64,000 nucleotides of DNA, taken from NCBI RefSeq assembly GCF_036850765.1, contig NC_089495.1:28860875-28924874 (forward strand). Direction: 5' to 3'. The position numbers were made by a program, and so were the translations under genes. The stretch is from Saccopteryx bilineata (lineage: Eukaryota; Chordata; Mammalia; Chiroptera; Emballonuridae). Shown here one piece after another: positions 56,991 to 64,000 of this stretch (within the stretch, counting starts at the first letter, position 1; each line of letters starts with the position of its first letter). Under the pieces are notes generated by a model. The model saw nothing but the letters and a program-made list of their open reading frames with translations. It made no database searches and had not been told where the DNA came from.

Positions 56991-57835
56991 TCCAAATGAA
57001 CCTTGAGCTGGGTTCCAAGTCTTTTATTAGGAATTTATATTGTTAAAGTATTTCCATGGACAGCCACTGATCTCTAAAATACAATTTTCCTTTCACACAA
57101 TTTTTCCACCACAAATCTGCATGTCACAGACATCTTTTTCTCCAACTTGTTTCTATGTAAAGTCGATTGCTGGCTCTTTAAAATATATAATTTTTCCCCA
57201 TTCTCTTTAGGCAGAGTTTGGGAATACTGAGGGGTTTATTTTTTCCTTCTTTATCTAATTCATTACTGTTTTCTGCTTCTGCAGCAGTTCCTGAATGAGT
57301 GAGTCAGATGCCGGTTAAATAGCTCAGCCAGAGACAGAGACAAAGAAAGAGAGAGAAGCGCAGCTGGAAAAGTCAGGCAAAGAGCATGAGAGACACACAG
57401 AGAGAGAGAAGACAGCAGATATTCAGAAAGAAAATTAGGCAAAAGAGAGAATCAGAGAAACAGGAGAGACTGGATGATGCAAAAATAGACAAAGATGGGC
57501 AAGTTAGAAAGCCCTCTGTTCATCTGCCTTCTGCCAAACACCCCGAGGTCAGACTCCTTCCTGTACAACATCCATGTGTATGCATACACACGCACATGCA
57601 CGCGCGTGCACACACACACACACATACACACACACACGAGGCTGTCACATTTTAGAGCACCATTAAGAAAGTGACACCTGGTTGAAGGAGTCCCCTGTCC
57701 AGTGACCCAGGCTGACACTCCTGTCTGACCCTGCTCCTGCGGAGGCCGATCCTTTCTCTAAGTGACAGGGGCTCCGTCTCTCAGATCTAAGTGGGGCCTC
57801 TAATTGTGCCAGGCAGTGATGCCACGGGTGCCCGG
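56991..57835. other. Non-coding sequence with GA-rich and CA repeats
   Basis: GA-rich low complexity at 57330-57450 and a CA microsatellite at 57590-57638. Frames across these are artefacts. Confidence 0.45.
57590..57638. repeat. (CA)n microsatellite
   Basis: CA repeats with GCGC and TA interruptions ('cacgcgcgtgcacacacac'). Confidence 0.88.
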
Positions 57836-58030
57836 GCAGCCGCGTGTCTCTCACTATCATTAGCTTTCTTACCGGGCTCAGAAGCCTTCCGCTGCCACAA
57901 CAGTAATTACCAAGAGATTAGGCAGGCATTAAGCACTCTTTAATTTGACACATTGCAATGATCTCCATTCAGCCTTTCTGCTCGAATAACTCTCAACAAA
58001 TATTTCGAAGGCTACCAAAATAAACAGAAG
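57836..58030. promoter_or_regulatory. Candidate conserved non-coding element
   Basis: Repeat-free with 'tcattagctttcttaccg', 'acagtaattaccaagagatt' and 'actctttaatttgacacatt'. Homeodomain-type cores; conservation not testable here. Confidence 0.38.
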
Positions 58031-58220
58031 CACTGTGTTTGCACAGCTGAGGCCCTCTTCCTGCTTCACTAAATGCCATCAATCCCAGGTAGAGGGGGTG
58101 GCCTGGGGGCAGGGAAGGAGGACAGGGAGGAGGGTAAGATGGGCAGAGAGAAAATGGAGGTGGCACCACCGGCAAGGCCCTAAGACAGCCTGCAAACCCA
58201 AGCCCAAACAGGGGAAGGTG
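58031..58220. other. Non-coding sequence, no gene recognised
   Basis: G/A-rich spacer between two candidate elements. Confidence 0.4.
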
Positions 58221-58565
58221 TCAGTAATATATATACTAACATAAGGCCTGCTGCTATTGATGGCTATTTAATGGGGCCCATCATTTTAGCAAGTAGTTAT
58301 GCAGGAACTCAGTAAAGAGACATCAGTATTTATATAGAAAACCACCACATTAGGAAAAAATAATAATTACAGTGAAGGAAGTTATGTTGTTGTTGCTGGC
58401 TTTTTTGGTGGGTTATTAGTTCAGGCATTATTCATTAAGTAATGCAACGGGGCAACCACTGTTAATATGGCAATAAATCCCACCGGGACCCATCACAGGG
58501 GAGATAGGATCATTTGGTAATTACAGTGCATTAGAAGTTCAATATTCCCTTTCATGCATTTATTT
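58221..58565. promoter_or_regulatory. Candidate conserved non-coding element
   Basis: About 340 bp, repeat-free, AT-rich, with 'gatggctatttaatggggcc', 'aaataataattacagtgaag', 'ggtaattacagtgcattaga' and 'caataaatcccaccgggacc'. The phrase AATTACAGTG occurs twice (near 58363 and 58518). One of the strongest enhancer-like stretches in the window by appearance. Confidence 0.45.
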
Positions 58566-59355
58566 CATTTCCTCACTCCCACCCTGATGTTCACATAGGC
58601 GTCGCTCTCTGAACTAACCTGAATAAGGGGTAGCTGGAAAGGCAGAGGAGAAGGGCGTGGTGACATGGAGGGACAGCACTCAGGAGCTCTCCAGGCCAGA
58701 AATACAATACGAGACAGGTTGAAATGGTTCTCCACGAAGAGTAGAGATGAACTTCCAAAGAAATGAGTAAAAGTCAGAATGGCCAGGAATTGAGTCATGA
58801 ATATAAATGTTTATGGGAGGGTAATGGGCTGATTAATAATATTATTAGAGGAGAAATGAGTTCTAGAACCAAACAATGAATGAATTGGGATCTTCCATCA
58901 TAAGAAAATGAAAAAAGCTGCCCCGGAATCAGAAGTTAAACTCAAAGTAATTTTAATGGGGCATTTTCTACCCCTGAGGTTCATGCCTCCATCCATGTAG
59001 CCCTCACAAGCAGTGGCCTTCTTCCGGGCATGGTCTAAGGGCTTTCTGGTGAGCATGTGTGTCCATCATGACCAGATGGAGTTCTTATCTTCAGTGCCAG
59101 GAGTTTGGCTGCTATAGAAGAAGAATCATGACACCGAGTGGCCCAGGGTCTTTCTTTCTTACTGGATGAACATCAGAATTAGATTTTACAGATGAAGAGG
59201 GAAACTAGTAAGACAAATAATACAAGAGGTCCAATTTGTAACTGTCAAGAGTCATCTCTACTCTTATACCTGCCTCATCTCCAGCATGCTCTTGACCAGA
59301 ATGATGGTTACTGAACACTTAACCACTGCTGAAGTGTGAAGGGTTATACATTAGA
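58566..59355. other. Non-coding sequence, possibly partly regulatory
   Basis: 58795-58975 is AT-rich and repeat-free ('ggctgattaataatattatt'). The rest is unremarkable. Confidence 0.35.
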
Positions 59356-59356
59356 T

Positions 59357-59575
59357 CAAGGACCACAATCTATGGCCCAAAGGCCAAATGCACCTCAAAG
59401 TCTGTTTGCTAAGTTGTTTTATCAAGACCCAGCCAAGCCCACTAGTTTGTGTATTGTCTACAGTAGTTTCACACTGTAACCACAGTTCAGTAGTTGCAAC
59501 AGAGACAGGACAGCCTGCAAAGCCTAAGATATTTATTGTCTTGTCCTTTACTGAAAAAAATTTTTAAATATTTAT
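59357..59575 (-). mobile_element. MER20-like hAT-Charlie relic
   Basis: 'aatctatggcccaaaggcca', 'aagttgttttatcaagaccc', 'gtattgtctacagtagttt', 'agttgcaacagagac' and 'gcaaagcctaagatatttat' are the reverse complement of MER20 as I remember it. The terminal repeats are decayed and no 8-bp duplication is visible. MER20 copies are known to act as regulatory elements in the endometrium of placental mammals; nothing here shows that this copy does. Confidence 0.7.
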
Positions 59576-60224
59576 ATATGGATGAATGAGTAGTGAATGA
59601 ATGAATGAACAAATCCCAGGTTTAGATGGATTTATAACTGGGAATTACTTTACTAAATAGTGCTGTGTAGCCTATGAAAGTTTCTAAAGGAATATTGTGG
59701 GACCTTGTCCTCAGTTCTGTTTTTCTGAGCACTTTTTCAATCACTTATGCCAAAGCAGATGGGAAGATTACCAGATTTTCAAATGATGGGAAGAATAAGC
59801 AGACCGGAAGAGAGTTCCAATAATTAAAACGATCTTGACAGGCTGTGACAGGGGGCTGAATCTAATCAATTAAAATATAAAGGGACAAATGTAAGGTCCA
59901 AAATACCAACTCCTCAAACGTAGAACTTGGAGAAGGTGGGACAGAGAAAAGTGCATCTCCATAGCAGCATGCATACGAGCAACTCCCGAAGCTTGACAGA
60001 CACATCGCTTCGATGGTGACTGTGGCTGCCCCCCAAATAAAGTTTATTCCCAAGCTAGGATGTCTGTTACACAGAACAAAGAAGATAAATGTTCCATTCT
60101 ACTCTGTGTGCTCAGCCCACACCAGAAATATCTATTCCTATAACGATGGTGCTAATAAAATTGTTAAAAAGTGATGAGTATTTATCTCAAGTGCAATGAC
60201 ATGTTTAACTCTTATTATCACCTT
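59576..60224. other. Non-coding sequence, no gene recognised
   Basis: Contains a short (GAAT)n at 59597-59609. No gene. Confidence 0.4.
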
Positions 60225-60380
60225 TAATTTAGAATGTATTAACTGTACATGATGAAATGGGGACTGTTCTTGCTGAGGAAATTTAGAGAAGGTCACGTAG
60301 TTGGCAGGTAGGGAGGCCAAGAATCAAACCTAGACAAGATAGCTCCAGAGCCCAAACTCTCAGCCACCAAGATGTCACAT
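60225..60380 (-). repeat. MIR-like SINE fragment
   Basis: 'gaggaaatttagagaaggtc', 'agaatcaaacctagacaaga' and 'ctccagagcccaaactctca' are in antisense MIR order. Confidence 0.6.
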
Positions 60381-60839
60381 CACACCCTCCACTCATGTGA
60401 CATGTAGGTGGTCTTTAGAAGACTTAAGTACCTCCAGAGGTGAGTTACCCATGTGGGAAGGAAAGTTTAAATCTTTTCATATCCAAAATGTTGAAAGAGG
60501 TGAAGCATTAGCTTGGAAGAGCTCGGGTTGTCCTCCCCCCGAATAAAAAGGCGCTGTTGAGGTCAACTTGTAGCTCCTCTCCCTAAGCCGGCTCCACATT
60601 GCCCAGGCCTTCTGGCTATCCGCCACCCACACAGCGTTGCCAGTGTGACTGGTCAGCACATCAGGGTAAGCAAGCCGCTGTCTAAGCCACATCAGATTCT
60701 CAGAGCTTCACACCAGGAGAGCCGATTTCTCCCACAGGGCAGAGTCATTGTGAGGTGGTGGTGCAGCTCCTACCCAGAACACTTCAGAGGCCCAGGTGCC
60801 TTTCATTTTGTTGCTTTACTTTTTGTTTAAGAACCAGCA
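60381..60839. other. Non-coding sequence, no gene recognised
   Basis: Frames of 60-71 codons only. Confidence 0.4.
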
Positions 60840-60990
60840 TTTTTAGGTCCTGAGATTTATCTGCATTCAATACAGGAAAACACAGGAGGCTTTTACATGG
60901 AAAGTTGTTAAGGGCAGGCCTGGAAGTGATACTTGTTGCTTCTGCTTACATCTTATTGGCCCTTCCCTAACCACTGAAGAGAATGGAACA
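60840..60990 (+). repeat. Ancient repeat, possibly the same family as 48180-48590
   Basis: 'aggcttttacatggaaagtt', 'gggcaggcctggaagtgata' and 'cttacatcttattggccctt' match the middle of the old repeat whose start and end are seen at 48 kb. Confidence 0.4.
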
Positions 60991-61089
60991 GTGGATTAGG
61001 CTATACATGTCCCCAAAGAAGAGGAGGATGTGAGTGTTGCTGAGCACTAACCCTCTTTCCTACTGTCAGAGCTCCAGGATATTGAATGG

Positions 61090-61470
61090 ACACAGCAGCA
61101 CCAATACCTACCCATCCATTCCTAATAATGGATCCTTACTATGTGCAAGATACTCTGTTAGGACCCCCAGAGAGAAAACAACCAATGAGTTACAGTCTTC
61201 CTTTTAAGTGATCTAACAAAAAAATTAGCCACAATGTTCAGTGGGGTGAATTACATGTTCTAGATTCTAGAAGGTATATGCACAGGGTAGGAGCACAAAA
61301 GCCAGAGGTCATTCTAATGAGAAGAGTCAGAAAAGGCTTCAGGGCAAAGACTCAGCTAATGACTAGGAATTTAACAAGCTAAAAAGCAAGGAGAAGAACT
61401 TGTCAAAGAGGAAAATAGCAGGAATAAATACACAAAGGAACGGGAGTACTGGGCATGTTCAGGACCAAGC
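61090..61470. repeat. Ancient repeat-like tract
   Basis: 'ggatccttactatgtgcaag', 'gaagagtcagaaaaggcttc' and 'gtactgggcatgttcagga' recall old mammalian repeats that I cannot name. Confidence 0.3.
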
Positions 61471-61529
61471 AACTGGTTTAATGTGACTTAACCACAGGGT
61501 GTCTATGTCATGTGGGACACAAAGTTGGG

Positions 61530-61738
61530 TCAGACCAACATAGTTACAGAGATGTAAAGTACAGCATAGGGAATATCGTCAATGACATTTTAATAACAAT
61601 GTACGATGTCAGATGGGTACTAGCTTTATTGCGGTGATCACTTTATAAGGTATATAAATGTCTGATGACTATATTGTACACCTGAAACTAATATAATACT
61701 GCATGTCAACTGTAATTGAAAAATAGATATTTTAAAAA
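61530..61738 (+). repeat. L1MA-like 3' UTR end
   Basis: 'gtacagcatagggaatatcg', 'gatcactttataaggtatat', 'tgtacacctgaaactaatat' and 'actgcatgtcaactgtaatt' follow the 3' end of placental L1MA elements, ending in a short A-rich tail. Confidence 0.75.
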
Positions 61739-62984
61739 GTCAGGCCAGACCATGTTGATCACAAATTCCATGGTGGAAAACTCTGACCTTATGAATGCTA
61801 TGGAGAATGGAGTAGGGTGGTATAATCCAACTCTATGGGTGAGGAAGAGTCAGATGGCAAGCTGAAAGGTTGAAAGGCAAGAAGATAAGTTAGGTGTTGG
61901 AATAGTGCTGATGGATGAGGGTGATGGTCTAGCCTCAGGCAATGAACATTGGTCTTTGCCCTTGTCCAGCCCCTTTACAGCTTTCCAATAGGTAATCAAG
62001 TCAGTCAGTGGTATCCTTCACTTACAATTGCTTTAGAAGACAATATGTCAATACATTCACATATTCAGAACCAGCATCAAAACCATTGAAAATGGTGCTA
62101 CCATAACCCTTTCATAATCAGCTTCCACTAGCCTCTCACCTGGGAATAATTTCCCCTCAAAATCTGCTTCCCTGCTCCTTCTACTCATTATTTCTGGCCT
62201 TACTCAATGCCTCTGAATTGTCCCCATGGGATTCATAAAAGCCACTTCTCCTCCATCTCCAAGGATGAAAGTATTGGCAGCTTTTTCCAATATCCTTTGG
62301 GAAGCCAGGATTCTCTATGATTCTCTTCCATCGAGAGACTATAGATATCTGAGGTTTTTCTATGTTCCCCAGACCCCAAAGGCATAGGTGCCCAGAAAAG
62401 GTCACATTAAATCTCCAGCCAAGCAGCTGGACTCTGCTCTTGCCAGGCCCCGTTCCCTCCTAGTAAATGAAGCTATGGTGCAGCCCAACGCATAGCACTC
62501 ACCTTAGTCCTCGCTGCATACATTCAAAGCTGCATTCCCATCCTATCCCTGACATCGGAATCTGCCCTCAACATCCAGGGCTTAGCAGAGACCTTGACTG
62601 ACCCAGCTATGGCCCTGCTCTGCTTGTGTGGTAGACAATTGACCTAGAACAGGATGGGGGAACAAGATGTCCTAACCTTCTACAGTCTAGGGCATAGGAG
62701 GGGCAGGGAACTGACCGAGCTTGGTCACAATTTGAATGAGCTTGGTACTGGGGTAGCTCATAGGGAGGTGGACCAGCTATGATTTTTGTTGTTAAAAAAA
62801 AAAAAAGTGAGCCAGGGGCAGGCAATTCAAGGGGGAAAAATAAAATAAATACTTTTTCAGAACCAGAGTAGTCCCATTCATTACTCAGTGGTATGGGATC
62901 CTTCGAGCATGAATTCTATCATTCAGGGAGATAAGGGAAAGGAAGTTGGGCCGACCCTCTGCGTGGCACACAGACACAGACCAT
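61739..62984. other. Non-coding sequence, no gene recognised
   Basis: Unique DNA; an A-run at 62794-62805. No recognisable gene. Confidence 0.45.
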
Positions 62985-63185
62985 GCTGCAGAAAGAGCAC
63001 GGGATTCAGGCGTCCGATCCCAGATCCGTGTGTTCGAGCAGATTATTCAAATTCTCTAAGCTTTAGTTTTCCCATCTGTACATGGAGAAGGAAGGTGGAG
63101 GTCATGGTACGCCTTCATGAGGAGTTATTGACAAGACAAAGGATGGAGAATGCTAAATGCCAAACTAGTATCTCTAGTATACGCA
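62985..63185 (+). repeat. MIR-like SINE fragment
   Basis: 'agcacgggattcaggcgtcc', 'ttctctaagctttagttttc' and 'ccatctgtacatggagaagg' follow MIR order. Confidence 0.65.
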
Positions 63186-63719
63186 CGGGCTACAGAAAGT
63201 CGATCTAAGAGCAAGGAGCAGAAACTATAGGCAGACAGACTTCAGCCCTGGGGAAGGAAGACCTTTCCTACTGTTGCAGCTACCAAACAAAGAGATGGAC
63301 TGTCTCTTCAGTTAGCAAGTTTCGTGTCACTGTTGGTAGCCAACAAAATGCAGGGTAGCCACATTCAGGCAATGTTGGTATAGGAACTCCTGCACTGAAT
63401 AGAAAATCGAGGCAGATGAACTTTAAAAACCAAAGTCCTTTCCGTCCCTGAAAGCCTGTGATTATTGATTCTGCCTTTGTTCAGGAAGAACCCACGAGCT
63501 GCAAACCTCTCAGACAGAGAAACTGCCACTCATCGGTGAGTGGGAACTGAGGCTCCCCGTTGTCCAGTCCTTGCGTCCTCCCACTCCTGACACTCAATTC
63601 CATCTGGTGGTTCTCTTTATGGGCATGGAGGTGGGGGACAAATCACTCAGGGTTTACTTCTCCAGGCTCTATAAGTGGGGCAGCTTGATATAAGCAAACC
63701 CTGTGGGCTGCCAGAAAAG
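63186..63719. other. Non-coding sequence, no gene recognised
   Basis: No nameable repeat or gene. Confidence 0.4.
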
Positions 63720-63965
63720 CCTCTGCCCTTAAATAGTAATGAGGCCCATCAGTCTCCTCACAACCGCACCTCCCTGAGCGCTAAGTAAACCGGCTCCATT
63801 TATAGTGTCAATATCAACGCTGGGCCTTCCTTGCCTCTCAAGCAGCCAGAACGAATTGCAATTGGCTGCCATTCCTAATTCTTGTGCTCGGTGAGAGCTG
63901 TCAATGGGTATGTCAATAAGATACCGGGACTATTGATCAGCATAGGCATTTAGGGGTCACTGGTC
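63720..63965. promoter_or_regulatory. Candidate conserved non-coding element (may extend past the window)
   Basis: Repeat-free with 'ttaaatagtaatgaggccc', 'gaattgcaattggctgccat', 'tcctaattcttgtgctcgg' and repeated 'tgtcaatgggtatgtcaata'. CCAAT-like and homeodomain-like cores are close together. Confidence 0.4.
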
Positions 63966-64000
63966 GATGAGAACTCTTGCCAAGAGATGTAGAAAAGGAT

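Noticed and set aside
1..64000. Bacterial-type systems, CRISPR arrays or phage genes
   Set aside because: Composition, SINE and LINE content and lack of long frames show a mammalian nuclear sequence. No regularly spaced direct repeats of CRISPR type are present; the tandem units found are microsatellites or SINE modules.

Overview
This is a non-coding stretch of a mammalian nuclear genome, almost certainly from a bat. The main evidence is several tRNA-derived SINEs of the Ves type. Some have a head like a tRNA gene (reading 'gccctggcc agttggctcagcgg'), others have the 'gcctgacc..ggtggcgcagtggat' head. Ves SINEs are known from microbats (Yangochiroptera). A non-autonomous hAT DNA transposon with intact ends and a perfect 8-bp target duplication at 6953-7282 points further to a lineage with recent DNA-transposon activity, such as vespertilionid or related bats. 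That last step is inference.

I found no convincing protein-coding exon, structural RNA gene, CRISPR array or operon. Open frames are short (up to 206 codons), are not recognisable as known proteins, and often lie inside repeats. Exceptions are relics of L1 ORF2 at 13.9-14.35 kb and 52.2-52.4 kb. The window looks like a gene desert or a large intron.

Layout. 0-4 kb: unique DNA, MIR fragments and a homeodomain-motif-rich segment near 2.3 kb. 4-10.5 kb: AT-rich, dominated by old L2 and L1/HAL1-like remains, invaded by the hAT element and a Ves SINE. 10.5-17 kb: unique DNA, an L1 3' end and a strongly palindromic 0.2-kb DNA element. 17-30 kb: unique DNA, MIRs, two Ves SINEs, a perfect 17-bp hairpin, long microsatellites, and segments at 21.7-22.1 and 28.6-29.3 kb that look like conserved regulatory DNA. 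30-38 kb: an L1 end, a broad candidate regulatory block (32.0-33.1 kb), three Ves SINEs, and a small CpG-rich patch at 37.4-37.8 kb with facing YY1-like motifs. 38-52.7 kb: unique DNA, an ERVL-MaLR-type LTR, three Ves SINEs and three L1 fragments. 53-64 kb: mostly unique DNA with candidate regulatory segments (55.1-55.6, 57.8-58.6 and 63.7-64.0 kb), a MER20-like hAT relic and an L1MA-like 3' end.

If the window has one function, it is probably distal cis-regulation of a developmental gene outside it. This is inferred from repeat-poor, AT-rich blocks with TAATTA-type motifs and needs a cross-species alignment. The best lead for something under-described is that all four tRNA-headed Ves copies carry a sequence matching the core CTCF-binding motif, so this SINE family may have spread potential insulator sites through the bat genome. 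All family names come from memory of consensus sequences; no database search was run.
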